The notes under the pieces: model-generated
What the model was told of the DNA's origin: nothing
What the model saw: only the letters and a program-made list of their open reading frames with translations
Databases searched by the model: none
Made by a program: the position numbers and the translations under genes
Shown: positions 36,533 through 51,124 of the stretch, in pieces
Position numbering within the stretch: position 1 is the stretch's first letter
Layout of the letters: every line of letters starts with the position of its first letter
From: Gymnogyps californianus
Taxonomy: Eukaryota > Chordata > Aves > Accipitriformes > Cathartidae
Assembly: GCF_018139145.2 (NCBI RefSeq)
Contig: NC_059500.1
Coordinates: 59,859,607-59,923,606 of the forward strand
DNA length: 64,000 bases
Reading direction: 5' to 3'

Positions 36533-39500
36533 CCATTTTGAGGTCTGTACTGCAATTCTTGGAACACAATTCCTTAAAAAAAAAGGCAGTCCACTACCTG
36601 CAAATGGCACTTAGATGAACTTCTGGACTCCCAGTATAGACATGTAAAAAGAGGCTCTTGGTATTTTTCCTGCAGGGCACATCCTGCCAGGTGTGGCAGG
36701 CATTCCTGGGAGATATGAAATAGCCTTGTGCCCACTTGAAGGATCAAAGAAACCTGTGTGCTGGCCTGTGGCCAGGATTTTTGGCAGTCAGGGGATAATT
36801 TCTGACGGTTTGGTGACCCCTTCACAAATCCACCGCAGGGGAAGGTGTGCTCAGCAAAGGATGATCAGGAAAGGTACCCAGCCTGGGTCCTGTTGGCAAT
36901 AGGCGTTCATGACATGGGTGGTTTGGGGTCCACTGATACTTTTGCCCCTTTTGCCCTGCCTTCTCTACAGCGGGGCTTAGCTCCTCTCTCTGGAGTAAGG
37001 ACTGGGCATCCTGTACTCTCCCTGCAAGTTAACTGCTGCTAAATTCATACCCAGTGCACTACATTTTTCCAAAAACCGAGAAGTTTGTGGCATAGCAGAG
37101 GTGTGTGGTCTGATGGAAGCAGTTCCCGCCGACAGTGCACTAACGCCGGCCCCACTGACAGCTGCAACGCTCTCTCTGAGATGTTAATTGTTATTAAGAG
37201 TGTTTAAAACATCCTCTCAGTGCTTGCCATTGACTGCCCACATACGCAATTTTACTTACAGCCCAATCTTTCCTTTACTATCGATTATATTAGGAAAGAG
37301 ATGAAAAATATGAAACCAGTGTTGCAGAGAACAGGTCAGTTTATTAAGGCTCCCTCTCCAAATTGGCTGTTTTAAAATTCAATAGATGAACATAAAAAGC
37401 TGATCTTAGTGAGAAAAAAGCCTTCATGCAGTTTGTTCCCTCCGCTTTTTATTGTCGGGCTTTGCAGAGGAACCACGAAGCTGAAGTATGCTTGACCTCT
37501 TGCCAAATGATTAGTAGCATATTTTTACCTCAGATAATCACATTTTGTCACTGTTTCAAACTGCAACAAGTTGTCATTATCTCCCAGATGTATTTCCCCT
37601 TGCTATATATCATCAATGTAGTATTTCTCTGTGTGTTATCAAGCAGCTTTTCGATCAATACCCTAACGTGGTGCTCGGGGTTAATGCAACTTATAAATAT
37701 AGAAGGGGCTTACAGAGTCATGGTTTTGAGGAATCCCTCCCTCCTCAGGGGCAGTCCCTTACAGATGTGCTGCTCTCTCCTGCATGTGACCAGTGACCGA
37801 AAACAAGGGGACACCTACCACGGCATGGCACTCACGGCCATTGGCAGTGGTGGGGGAAAGACTGCTGGGGCCAGTTTTTAATCTGAATGGTCTTGATGGA
37901 GAAAGATAACAGAAATACCTGAAGCGTAGTATCCCTCACCTGTGCTTTTTCATGCTTTTCCCTTTCTGTGTCGTACGTCATGGATAAGTGAATGGTCAGA
38001 ACTGATAGCAAAACCCCAGGCAGGGTTATGATAGAGCTGCGTAGGGAAGGAAGGATTGCCTTCCTGCCCTGGGGTATGATCCTCCTTGCTCGCAGAGGGA
38101 CACTGCACTGATTGCCTTCCAGCCACATACCACCACCAACCTACACCTAATTGGCTGTCTGCTCTCCCCTGGGTTTATTTCAACCCTAAATGCATTTTCA
38201 AAGGTGACAGTATTGTCCTAACAGAATTGGTACATCAGTACATCTGCTGTAGTAGGACTGAAATGCAGAGACTGGGGAGAGCAGTGTTCATACCCAACAC
38301 TTCGATGACAGCCCGTGTGGCACAAGTGGCAGCCCAGATTTGTGCCTTGTATGAGAACTTCATCACATACGCAATGCAGCTGGATAATGAGTGTGTGGAC
38401 AGGGGATGGGGAGCACGTCCTCTCCTTCTCTGCTCTCCAGCCTGAACTCCCACAGCATCTTCCTTTGACTTACATTGTAATGTCACCTCTAACATCGGTG
38501 GGTTTTAACTCAGTAGTTAAATCTGTCCCAGGAAATCAGCAGCAAACTGTCCTAACTTGATTTCCCTAACCTGGGGACCTCATTCACCACTGTCTTCCCA
38601 GCGCATAGATTTTCAGATGTCCTTGTTCCTTTAATGCAGTTATGAAAGGACGCTGTTTTGTATAACCTTACGGATCTGCTGACAAGGTAGAGAAGAAACC
38701 CAACACAAGCCAAATTTTGTCATTTCTTCTCCAGTCAGAAATTAATTTACCAGCAGAGGGCTCTCTCATGATTATATTTTTTTTTTCCCTTTGCCAAGGT
38801 TATCACGAGGTTTAAAAAAATAGGATGGAGAGGGTATGAAGCTGTCCATGTCCCCAGAGTTTAGGGCAGAGGTAGGCTTGAGGTGGGCTCTGGCTGTATG
38901 AGTGTGCTGGGGGTCTTGTTTCTCCATGTGGGGCAGCTCGGGGAGGCGTGGGGCAGCGCTCGGCCGTGGGACCCATGCTATCCTCGTGCTTTGCACACCA
39001 GGGATGAGGCAGCTCATGAGATTGCTGCTGGGATAGAGGGCAGGATTTTGGAAAACACATTGTGGGGGGAATCTTTCCAAACCTGACCTGTGCTCCAGCC
39101 AGTATCCTGGGAAGGGCACTGCAAAGCATAAGTCCCATGGGTGGTCAAAGGAGAGTGACAGAGAGGGGTGGCTGCTGCCAGCGGCTCATCCACCTGAGCC
39201 AAGTGACCCAGTGAGCAGCAAGGGGTGCCTTGGGGGGCAGTGGGAGCAGGGATGTCCCCTGCGGCCCCCTGGGAAGATGCCCTGGCCCCAGTGCTCCTGG
39301 TGCTGCCCCCCTTCACAGTAGGCAGGGCACCGAGACTGGCATGGGGTCTCCTCTCTTCCCCACCCTGAGCCCTTTGATGGAAACCCAACATTCAGCGCCT
39401 CTGGCCCTTTGCTAAATACTTGGATGCAACACCTTCACTGTCACAGTGAATAACAATGCTAACACGCAGCAAATACTACATACTGTCACAGAGGAAGGTT

Positions 39501-40559
39501 ATGTTGTGACAAGCTTTTATTACTGGAATAGTTATATTTTTGCCCCTAGCTGGTGTGGTGGGAAGGCTGTTTCCCTTGCCTTCCCTGCTTCTGACAGCTC
39601 TTTATGCTTTTGGTCGCGCTATTGAGATATACTGTGTATGGTATGTAAAGCACCGCAAGTGATTTTGCTGTAATGGTACTCTCTATAAAAATCCCCTGAG
39701 GTAGTGGCCACTGGGAGCCTGTTGTGATCCAGGTGTTGTCCTTTAGTAACTTAAACATTTCTATTTGCTAGTAATGTGTACAGTGAAAGAAATGCATATG
39801 TACAGGCACATGTATGTGAATGTGATTCCAAATGTTTACAAGGTTAATAATCTGTGTGAATATATATGAATCTGTTTGAAAATAAGCTGTATGAACTCTC
39901 TATATGAACGTCTGTTTTATGTCTTATGAAATGCAGTGATTCTCCAGTGGTAGAAGGTGGGATATTTATTATTTCAACTGAGTTCTTAAAAATACAGGGC
40001 AGAAATAAAATGAAGAGCAAAAGTAGGGTTTTCAGAGGGTTTGCACAGATTACGATGTTTATTCTTTTTATCTTCATAGTGTAGACAGTCTTCCACTTCT
40101 GTGCTCTTTATCCTTTTGGTACATGTAGAACTATATCCTGAGTGGAGGCAAACAACAGGAATTTAATTTATCAATTAAATTGATATTTCAGGAAAAAATA
40201 TCTCTCTTTGTTATTTTTATTTATGAAATGTGAAAAGCAATGAGATTCACTGGATTTTTTAATGACATTATAACTCGCCCTAGTGATCTCAGAGCCCGTG
40301 TTATAACCTCGGCTGTATAACCACATGTAAAAGCTCTGTCAGGATATAACTAGGCCTAAATGCTCTGAACTTTCGGAGGTGGTGGTCAGTCCTGGACCAG
40401 TTGCTGGCTGAATAGTGAGAGTGGGAGCTCTGGGGGCTTCCCTGGCCTTCAGTGCTGGTGTAGGAGAGAGCACCGTAATCTCTGGGTTATTTTGTTCTCT
40501 GGAGGTCCCTGTGGGATAGTAGCTCTGTTTGCATAGGCAGAGGATGAGTCACAGAACAG

Positions 40560-40625
40560 GCAGAGCCGTTTATCTCCAGGAAGTTTGTGGCTGAGCTGAA
40601 CTCATGTCTCTAATGCCCCAAAACA
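40560..40625 (-). repeat. MIR-like SINE relic
   Basis: ccaggaagtttgtggctgag then ctgaactcatgtctctaatg matches the minus-strand MIR pattern (caggaagt..ggcagagctg..gaactcaggtctc). Confidence 0.4.
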
Positions 40626-41544
40626 GTCTTCAAGCCACTAGGCTGTCCTGAACATATATGTGGTGCCAAAAACATGATTATTAGAAGCCTACAACCTATA
40701 TAATCACCACTGTTGCTTGGAAGTGCTGTATTTCCATGGAAAATATAATCGAAATAAAGTCCCTTCATGGCTGCTTGGTGCGTCCTGGTGTTTTGGGTGC
40801 ATGCCACACCAGAAGCGGCAAGTTCCTGCAATGGAAAGGCTCTTACCTCCTGCGAGGGAAGGGGAGTCTTGGGGCGACAGCTCTGCGCAAACAAATGCCT
40901 GCCACCTTTGCTACAGCGTGGCAGTGTCCACTTCATCAAGAAGATCGCATCTCATTTGGGGTGAAATTTGCTGCCTCTGATGCCTTGAAAAAACGCCTTG
41001 TGTTTCCAGACGGTAGCCACGGCTGAGCCAGCAGCGCTCGTTCTGAGCCCACCTTTAGCAGATGGACGCCTGCCAGGAGTGGGGAGCTCGGTCAGGGCTG
41101 CACATGGCTCACAGCTCAACCCAGCAAGATAAGCTCCTCTTTCCAGTACCGGCAGAGACCTGATACTGGTGCTCAGCATATGTCCTGCATGGGTATTTGC
41201 TAAACGACAGACTGCCTCTTATCACAATGTAGGCTATCAGAAAGCGTTTTGTGCAGTTTTGTTTGGGTGACTGACACAGGTGTTACTGTACAGAGCCTCA
41301 GTCACGGCGATAAACCTGTCGCCTGTCCGCTTGGGATATTTCATGCTCTTTGCTCTTTCTGTAAAAGATCTGGGTCCCTCCCTCTTTCTTTTTCTCCTAG
41401 TCTAAACCAAGATTTTTAATGAAAGTATAGATCTGATTTTTTCCCCTTAAACAGCAAATTATAATTCAAGAGTAAAACAAATCTACCATGAGAAGAACAA
41501 TCCTTAAAATAATAGTTTCCTTTAGCTAACTGGTAGCAAACCCT

Positions 41545-41580
41545 GCATATACTATATATATATTTAGTACTTATATATAG
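41545..41580. repeat. (TA)n-rich simple repeat
   Basis: tatactatatatatatttag followed by tacttatatatag. Confidence 0.75.
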
Positions 41581-42009
41581 TAGTATCAAGGCAGGGAGGG
41601 CAAGTGCTGTTCAGATAACCCCTCGTTTCCCCATGTCCCTTCCCCTTGGGGACTGCACGGCAAGCTACACCCTGCCACCACAGCTCTGGCAGTGTTAGCT
41701 GCACCGTCAGCTCCTGCTCCCACCCCTGCCCCACTGGCACATGCGTCCCCGCTGCACCTTGCACATCCCTCTTTACAAGCATAAGCTCGGGGTGCAAACG
41801 AGCAGAGGGTGAAATCAGCTGGGCAGAGCCCTTGCGCAGTCTGGTGCATCGCTCACCAGCCGCTGCGGGCACACCAGGCAGGCTGCGGAGCAACAGCCGC
41901 AGAGAGCGAGATAACTACAGGGCATGGGAAGTTGAGAACGATGTGATTAATTACTTTGGCTGCTTAGCAGCTAAATGTTATGATGATTATTAAATAATGT
42001 TAGAAATTG

Positions 42010-42115
42010 GGCCCTGGTGATTTGACTGCCGGATCCTCAGCTTGCCTGGGCTGGTGTAACTGTACATGAGCTGGGAGGGTGCACCAATTTTATACCAGCC
42101 CCAGATCAGCTACAA
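42010..42115. repeat. Old amniote repeat fragment (gctggtgtaa palindromic type)
   Basis: ccggatcctcagcttgcc, ctgggctggtgtaactgtac and gcaccaattttataccagcc then cagatcagc. The outward-facing ctggtgtaa and ttataccag halves fit the old palindromic repeat seen widely in sauropsids. Confidence 0.45.
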
Positions 42116-45100
42116 ACCTTGCATGGAAAATAAAGGGAAGAGATGTCATGTTTGTGTGGGCATGTGGTTTTAAGAATGAATGACAGTTGTCAGGCCAGGA
42201 ACCAGCCCAGATCTTGGAGTTGGCAATGCCAACATCCAATCCCCTAGAACAAAATTTGAGATCAGTACATGTAAGCAGATAGAGTTGACATCTTTGAATG
42301 AATGGAGCGTAGACATCAGCCTAATCTCCCTCAGGCGCATCTACTCCATGTTCTGTAGCGGTTTTATAAGTGACTGTCTGCTGTTGTGCATACTGCTACC
42401 GCCGATGGAGAAAGATCAAGTCCATTCAAGTGACACTCGTCTTAATCAAACAGTGACAAATGAAGACCAAGTCAAGGTATGCACACCATTTTTAGAGAGG
42501 TCACGGGATGAAGGTTGATCCTGGTCAGAGTGTCTCCATAGATCTGCAGCCGCACTTCAACAGGCCTGTTGGGGAACGGGATGTGTGCTTTGGATGTTTA
42601 ATCCAGCTAATATTGGTCTTTGTTGCGGCATTTACAGTGTCTTAAAGGAAAATTCCAGTGATTTTTCAAAATACTAGCCAGTTATTGAAAGCAGTGTAAT
42701 TGCCTTTGGAAAAAATGAATGTTGTATTTATGAGACCAATCATCAATCAGGCAAAGAAAGAAAGAAGAAAACCCAACAACCCAGGAAAGCAAATGGTGAT
42801 AAAGATCCCAGATAAAGTCACTCTTCTCAGCGGGCAGCAAGTCTGATGAACTGAAATGGAAAGTCCTTCTTATTGATTTCACTGGAAAAAGTAATTGACT
42901 TCGAACTCTTTGAATAAGTTGCAATCTGTATTTAATTTCTTGTCCAAGGAAGAGAATGTTGTTTTGTTTTTCTTGTGGCTCCTATTAGTTTTAATGTCAG
43001 TTGCACAGCTGAATCCCTTGCATCAAGCTCCAAATTTACCCCTGATGTCAGTGTGCTTAGGACTGAAAGAAAAATCAGCCTTTCATCTCTCAGTTGCTTA
43101 AAGGATCATGCCATAATACGACATTTATTAATTCAAAATCTCTCTTGTCTGTACATGCACAAATGGAGCTAGAAAGGCAGAGAAAGTGTAAAAACTGTAA
43201 TTTAACTTTTAGACATTAATGCAGCCTATTAACTGGAAATATTCTTACAGTTCTAGCGAATGTACACATTTTTGCCCTTGGACTGCCTGAATGGAGAGAT
43301 TCGGCACTTCAGGTTGTCAAGGTCACAGATCCAAGCTGCTGACTTTCTTGCAGGGCCACATTACCTTTTGAATAACATACATATAGTGTTAGATATGTCA
43401 TCGTCAGTTCCAATATGGACGGAGGGTCTGCATCCAGCTGACCCCTGAGGATGCCCCGAGGAGCCACAGTGGAGTTTCCTCATGCGAATGAGTCTGGGTG
43501 AGATCCTGTTAGTCCCATATTGGAACAACCGTCTGAAGACAAAGGAGCAGTGCTTGGGTTTGTGCACCATGTTTTGCCTGTTCCAGTATGAAGGATGTGA
43601 TCTGATCCTCCAGAGCTTCCTGAAATAAAAACCTTACAAGTGTGCTTGCTGTCCACATTACCTGGGTATGTACAAGCTGTCTGTAAAAACTCCTGTCTTC
43701 TTTACTTGTCACATCATTGACTTGTTTAGCCAAAGATTACTTGGAGGAGAAAACAGTTTTGATAATTAAACTCTAATGATTTACACTGGCAGTTTGGGGA
43801 CATTACACTTTCAAGCACAAACGCAAACGAGAAGATCAGAAAGCTCATCTCGAAAGACATCTTTATGGAGAAATAATGAGTCTTGTTAAGTCAAGGCTCC
43901 AGATAGCAGTGTGTGCTGGAAAGGCAGCTAATGTTAAACACGACCCCCCTTGGAAGATCATTTAAAATTCCGGAACAGTGTAAACAGACCATTGTGTGAA
44001 TGAGGATTGGGCGTCATTTGTTTGCATTTATCAGCCTTTGTTCTGAATATCAAGGGACAAAGGCAAGCACGACTGTGTGTTTTTGAAGTGCTCTGGTAGG
44101 GAGAAGCCGTGAGCTTGAGGCGTGGGCAGGAGACGTGGCCATGCCTGTGTCCCCCACGAGGCACCTTCTTTACATCGGATGGAGCGTCCCTCCCATGCTC
44201 ATAGTTTCACAATTATAAAAGCCTAAGGGAAACTGGAAAACTGGAAAACTGGATGATAAATCTGTTTTAAAATGATGCTATACTATTTTTAAATGCCTCT
44301 CCTTTTTAAGAGAGAGAAAAAGAAATGTGATCCAAATACATCTGCTTTCCAAGAGACTATGACTCTGTCTGTTTGTGTGCAGAGTAGAAAATCAGAAGAA
44401 AACTTTTTTTCTGTAAGTGTTGTTATTTTGCTGATACTTTCTTGTATTTTTCTGGTAAAAAGAGAAGACAGGCAAAAGTATTGCTGTACACCAGTGTATA
44501 ACATGGGGTTAGTGTATCCAGAGGAACCCAGTCCGTGCCCTGATCAAGCTGCAGGAACAGCCTGGATGTAGATGTTCGTGTCTGACTATGTGCAGCCCAA
44601 TGTTCTGTGCTGTTCTTCATTGTGTTTATCTTCCTCTTGTTTTTCATGACAATGGACATACAGATTTGCTCCGCCTAGATCAAATTCTGACAGCTTAATG
44701 TTGTTCCTAGAAGGACATTCTTGTACCAGTGGAGTACCAGTTCTGGTCTTGCTTTTTACCTTTTTCTTCCTGGTTCATACACTCTTCTTTTAACACTGGT
44801 TGTGTATTCAATCCATCCAATTTTGTTATCATGTTTATCCCAGAAGATTTTTTGTCTATTTTCCTGGGCTTATCCCAGGAACTTTCACGAACTTCTTTTG
44901 TGTAGCCCCATTGAACGTTTTACAAGACACTTTGCACCAAGTTCTGCTACAGGTTCATGGAATTTTTCTTTTCCCTAATTACAGAGTTTTTATTTATCTT
45001 TTGGTACTATAAGCTGTCACAGACTGTTTTGTTTGAGAACATGACTCTTATCCCCAACAATGACAACAGTTTTGCTGTCAATATTACAATCCTGTGAAGG

Positions 45101-45989
45101 TCATAGCAAAGAGGGCAATCTGAGAAGTTGTAGAGATGCTCCACTGTGAAGATCAAGCCTATATGTACTGCACTGGAAGGACTATGTACAGTAGTGTAGG
45201 GGCTCAGAATAACCTGTCTGAGTAAATGAGTAATGAACTAAACCCAGAGGTAATTTTTGGACACAAAGGTCCAAGGTGGTGTACCTGAGGTGGCTTTTGA
45301 CCAGCATTACCAATTTTACTTGAGGATCATTCAGGCTGCCTAGAACACTGGAGCCTTCCAGCATCTCTTGTCTTTCACAACAAATCCTAAACCTTTCCCC
45401 AGAGCTAAGGCAAATTTGGACCCAGCCATTATGGTAAGCAGATACAACTTGCCAGAAAGACTTACCTTCATATTAAGTCTGGGTAATCCTCTCCTCCACA
45501 ACAAAGGCACCCTCCTGACTTTGAGATTTCATCAGAGGTCATGATATAAAGTTAGTTCTGTTGCGAATAGTTCCCTGTGCACCATCGCTTCTGTGTAACA
45601 GGCTACAGGCACCAGGCAGGTTTCACTATTAATTTTTAGTGCATAGTTAAGATCTTGTCTGAAGCTTTTGATGCTGTTGACTGAGCACTGTTGCTTTGAT
45701 GGCAAGCAGATGATGCTAGTGGGCCATGGTTTTAGTCCTTCATGGCAGAAAAGGAGAAAGCTGTAGACATGTCTGACTGCATTGCTAGACTGACATATGC
45801 TGTTCCTTGAAGTCTAACCTGTTTTCTGTCTTCTTCAATGTATTCATGAGACATTTCCTTTTAATGGCACATATGTTATCACAGTATCTCAGCACTTCAG
45901 CATCTAAGCTGTGTTTATTCTTACAACCTGCCGTGAATAGGGAAGCATTTTTATCCTTACATTTTTTAAAGAGTGAAGAATTGCCAGGA
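42116..45989. other. Intergenic DNA, no gene recognised
   Basis: Nothing but a short tandem repeat at 44229-44252 was recognised. Confidence 0.55.
44229..44252. repeat. Three tandem copies of an 8-mer (AAAACTGG)
   Basis: aaactgg aaaactgg aaaactgg; a minisatellite seed. Confidence 0.8.
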
Positions 45990-46080
45990 AGGTATTAAGT
46001 GACTTGCTGAAGATCACAGAGCTATTGCAGGCCAGGAAATCCTAAATCCGAAACTTACATGGTAACAGTTATACCATTCT
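45990..46080 (-). repeat. MIR-like SINE relic
   Basis: ggtattaagtgacttgctg, aagatcacagagctattgc and caggaaatcctaaatccg give the minus-strand MIR core (taagtgacttgcccaaggtcacacagct..ggattcgaac). Order is conserved. Confidence 0.6.
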
Positions 46081-49000
46081 TCCTCCGAGACCGTGTAAAG
46101 AGACACTTTATAGCAGTAAGGGACAGCCTTACCAACAGGCTGATAACACATGAATGTGTTTGCCTTGTGGGCCCGGTGTGACTTGGCAGAGCCCTTGGGC
46201 AGTGCTTCCAGCTGGAAGTGTGTGAGCGCTTCTGTCTTTGGAAACTTCGCTCTCGAACAGAGCCATTCGGTGGAAGGAAACCTACATTTTCTCCATGTTT
46301 CTGCTCCTGAGGAAATGTGGTTGGAAGCAATAAGCAGCAACAAGAGCTTTGGTGTGTTTTCACTAGACTATTTGTAGACATAGGTGTGAGATGTAGGCAT
46401 TTGCTGGGCATTGCATCATATTTGCTGGCTGCACTTTTATTATCTCCTGATGACCCTGAAGTGGCAAACAAAGGTGCGCTTGTTCACCTCTCATTGGGAA
46501 GCAGCAGAAGTGGTCACTGATTTGAATGGTCACAACCATCTGATTTCCAGAGCTGACTTCAGAAAACATAGCCAAGATTTTCTGAGACACTCCCTGGATG
46601 GGAGGACAAATTTTCCTGCAAGGCCTGGCTGCGAATATGTAGCACATGTAGGCGGTTGACTTCACGCTTTATGAAAGTCTTCTAACCTGCCTGTCTTTTT
46701 TTTCTTTTAATATTTGGAAAGCCGATGGACTGGGAATGGACTGACAGGTCTGGAAGAGTGGTTGGCCATGGGAAAACGTTACGGAGCTGGGGTGACTGCA
46801 ATGCTGAGATCTGTCCTGAACCTCATGTTATTCAACATTGTTATGGGTAACCCTTTTTGCAAAGGTAAAATAGCTTCTGTTTAAAATTTTATGCCACCAC
46901 AAGGATTAGTGGAGGCCACCACAAGGATTCGTTCTTGCTGAGAACAGCACACTAAGAAAAAGTGCACCCATTTAAACCAAGTAAGTTTCAGCGTATTAAA
47001 ACTAAGTCATACACAAAAGACAGAGGGCTGCTGTCCTTTTTTACCAAATGGGACACCTCGGACACCAGCTTTGACCTGGGCAAAGTTAAGGAGGTGACTC
47101 CCACCCAAGGGGCTTCATCCTCTCAAAAGAAGGTTATGGCAAAGCTGCTCCCGCCAGGCTCACCTCACTTTAGTGCATGCAGAATCTGGGATCAAAATGT
47201 TTTCTGTCTTTGTTATCTATCAGGGAGTTGATTCACTTGTGGTAACATTTCTGTGGGGAGAGAGTAGCAGCTATTAAAAGAGTATTTTATGTAGCAGAGA
47301 AAGGTGTAACTGGCTGGAACTGTATTGTGGGGCGGGTGGTATTTCTAGAGTAAACCACGGAGGCAGGAGATGGAGTTGCTATTTCCTGATGTTTTCATAT
47401 GAAGACTGGATGCCCAGACAGACCAAAATGTCTCAGTCAGATCAAAACCAGCTGTTCTTTGGCCAGATGCAATTGTGGGGCTCTATGGGGCAGCAAAGCG
47501 AAGTGTAGGATCTGCCTACCTTGAGGATCTCAGGGACTCATCGGATAATGAAATGAATCCTGCCCAGCATCCTCTATAGAGAAGATGGTCCATGTTAAAT
47601 TGGCACAATGTTTTTTATAAACCGAGTTGTCCCTGGCCCTACTCAGAAGGACGATGGCTCCATTCGCACCTCACCAGCTGCTCAAACGTCCCCTCCGCCA
47701 GATGTGGTGGCCACAGGCAGCTGTGCTGTCAACCTGCCGGCTGCCCTGCAGAGACCCACTGCCCTGTCCCTGCAGGTGGCAGGTCGCTGTGCTGGTCTGC
47801 TGGGGCTGCTACACTGCTTCCAAGTTTGAAGGGAGCCTTCTCTAGAAATAATTTGGTATCTTTATCAATTAAACTGGTTATGTTTGTGATTTAATGAAGT
47901 CCATTTTGAGACTGGCATGTATGAGGTCACTTTCTTTAATCGCTTTTATTTCTAAGAAACTTATCCATAAATAACATCAAATAAGGGGTTTCTTTTACAC
48001 CTGTCCTTATACACAGATGGGTAGAAAACAATAAAGTTTAGAAATAAACATCCCCATATGGACAATGCAAACAACATTTACACTGCAGGCAACAAACTAG
48101 TCATAAAAGAAACTGTTTTAAATATTCCACCACCTAGCAATTAGAGGAGATTAATAAGCATGCAGCAGGGGCCAGTCCGTCAGCCGGCGATCAGCGAGAC
48201 CTTCCAGAAACTTCTTCATGAAGGGAAGAGCTGGAAACATGAACGGAGCCTCTGGTCAGGGGCAAGCACAGACTGATGGCTGTGCCCTGTGTGTGCAGGT
48301 GTGAGACAGCTCGGTGTGCAGGTCCAACAGGCTCACTGCCCTTTGCAAGGAGGAGGGCTGCTGGCACGTGGCGACACCGGCTGCCGAGGCTAGCACAAGG
48401 GAAATGTCACTGCATTTGACAGGAGCTAGAGATAAGACAGACACGTAATTCAACATAATTTCAGTCTGGTATTTACTTAAGTAATTTACTTTTTGCAATT
48501 ACGCCCAACACTGTTGGTCACCTGGGGCTGTGTCTGAGGCTAGTGGTGCTCCAGTCCTCAGGGGGACTGCAAGATGCCTGCGTTTTCATGTTTTGACTGC
48601 AGACCGGAGTGCTGGCAGGTAAAAGCAGAGCTGTCCAGGAGAGCAGGCAGGAGGTGCTGCGGGCTCACAGGGTGCAGGGCTCACCGCTGTGATGGCTGTG
48701 GGGAGCACTGACTGGGGGCTTCCTCCCTGCCAAGTCACCCTGCCCTGCTGCCTTGTCAGCAGACAGTGACAGTTGTGAGCTGAGTGGCGGGAGGAGGTTC
48801 CTGTGCTCCTGAAGCACCTTTCTCCTTGAGGTAATTTTTCCTCCATGAGAATTTCATTTAGCTTTCCCTTTCCCAGAAATTTTAATGATGTCTAGTGCAG
48901 GCAGTTGTTCTGGACCACAAGTCGGTATTTAAATTTGTGTTGGTGTGGCAGCTTCACCCTCTTGTTCGCCTTTCTGTGCAAATCCTGTCCTGTCCTCTTC

Positions 49001-51124
49001 CTGAGGTGCATTTGGCTTTGTCAGTGACTGATTGCTGTCCGCTGAATATTTCCCTCACTCCTCCCAGCAGGTATTGCAAATGGGCACTGAAGAGGTCTCC
49101 AGGCACCTGAAATTGCCATAGATGATTTATTTGTTCCTGCACACCCTCTGGGTTCGTAAAGATCACAGGCAAGAGTTTTTTCTCTCCTAGAGAAGGCATC
49201 CAAGGAGTGACATGCTCAGAGACAGGGCAGTTATTGGCACATCCTTTCTGATGCCGTGGATAGCCTGGAGCATCCCTATTTCCTTCTCTGAAATGAAATG
49301 GTCCAGGTGTGGCAAGTGGTACGGTGTAGCACAGGGCCACCCATGGGACACATGTGAGGGCTTGTGCCCAGGCCCCAGCCAAAACATTGCAGCAGGCTTG
49401 CCACCTCTGCAGGCTGCCCTGGAGGTGGCTGCCCCTGCCCAGGGCATGGAGAGGCTGGCAGGGAGCTTCCTGCCACCTTTCCAGCCGTGGCCCGTGGATA
49501 TGGCACTGCGTCTCTCAGCGAGGCAGCACAGAGCAGCAGCACCCTGAAGGCTGCCTTTCGAATAAGGCTTATCAATCATTTCATGATGGATATTCCCATC
49601 TGCATAAAGTGAGGAGTGATATTTATTCTCTTTTTACTGGTGCCTTTAACTTTTAAATAGAATGGAGGAGAATTTGGTTTTATATGGCTCCTCTTGCACT
49701 TCCCTATTCCAAAGGACTTTTACGGAGCAGTTAAGTTAGGATATAGTGCTGGTAATGCAGTGACTCTGGGCAAATGGGGCAGTCTGAACTGCACCATATA
49801 TCACTGCGCCCACCTCTGCTGGATGTGATGTGCATGCTGTTTGATCTTTTTTAATAGCTATTCCATACCTGCCCTTGATTTTGACCGACTAAATCCAAGC
49901 TATTAAATCTGTGCCTTGGTACTTTTTTTAAACACCTTTTTGAAAGGGAATTTAGCACTTGTAAAAGTTGCCAGATTAAGGGAGGTTTATGGAATATGCA
50001 TTTTTATCCCCTAATAATGACGCCAAGGCATTCAAAGCTTCAGGGGGTTTGTTAGAAGCATCAAATCAGCAGCCAAACTCTCCTGAGCTTCGTCTGTCTG
50101 TAGGGCTTCTCCGGGAAGACTGGTCTGATTTGGTGTCCTTTTCTTGTAAATAGTACTATTCCCAGTGATAAAGAAATAGGCTTTTTCCTTGCAGGAGATG
50201 GTAACTTTTGAAAACAAACGACAACTCCCTTTCCTTGCAGACAGCTTTACTTACCTGTAAAGTACTGCAACTCCGGCGTGCTGGGGAGGCGTGCAGGTGG
50301 CTGCTGGTGCCCTGCGGTTCCTCTGTGCAGGTGGCCGTCGGGGATGTTGACACCAACAGCAGGGAAGCACGGGGCAGCTCCCCAGTTATCGGAGCAAACT
50401 CAACCAGCCAGCCGCAGGAGAAGCAAACATAGTTTTACCCAGCTTTTTAACCCATTTAGTGCTTCAGAGCAGCAGGTGGTGCCTTGTCATTAAATGTGAG
50501 CCCAGGCTGCGGCAGCTGCATAAAGCTTTGAGATATTATTCATACAGAAATACCAGCATATAAGTTTATTAATAGCCATATACTCCTAAACACACTGCTC
50601 TATACCGGGCTGTAGCTCTTGTGATCATTCATTTTTTGTACTGCCATTCTTGCCTTTAAAGTGAAATAGTAAATAGTTATTTCGTACCCCAGAATCTTCC
50701 CATTAGTCTTCATTAATGATTATTTCTGTCACTTTCAAGCGGGTTCTGTAAAAATTATACATGTATAATTGACCAAACCCCTCTCTCATTTCCTCTTAGG
50801 CAAGATTGTTGTTGTCAAGTGAGAACAGAATCCCACTGAAGTGTGAGTAAGAACCGAATTTGGCTCAAAGGCTACACTGTACTAAAAGCTTTCCTGCCCT
50901 ATTACAGGTTGTAACCAATATTTTTATGGGAAGAAATCATGAGCTCATTAAATGGGATATCTTACCTCTGAAGAACCATCAGGAAAACATGTAACAGTTA
51001 CAGTTGAAAGAAAAAATAATTAGTTTTTTTTTTTTAAAATAAAACCCAAAATCTTAAGTGGTGCTATAAAATGAGAAGCACACTGTATTCCAGTGCAAAC
51101 CACTAATGGTTAAATTCTTCTCTC
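46081..51124. other. Intergenic DNA, no gene recognised
   Basis: Gene-free. GC-richer patches at 48250-48800 and 49200-49560 give overlapping open frames on both strands (up to 142 codons) with no recognisable product. No transposon seen. Confidence 0.55.

Larger units (their letters stand above)
30411..42009. other. Intergenic DNA, no gene recognised
   Basis: Long gene-free stretch. It holds MIR-like relics at 32981-33050 and 40560-40625 and simple repeats at 36508-36532 and 41545-41580. Several open frames of 100-150 codons (35055-35444, 37426-37881, 38086-38445) have no family resemblance. GC-richer patches near 32200-32300, 38880-39420 and 41600-41920 are not CpG islands of the 11.3-12.2 kb kind. 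Confidence 0.55.

Noticed and set aside
37426..37881. 151-codon open frame with hydrophobic stretch
   Set aside because: No recognisable family; overlapping frames and lack of context suggest chance.
51027..51050. Poly-T/A tract as the tail of a processed pseudogene
   Set aside because: No adjacent gene-like sequence or flanking duplication was seen.
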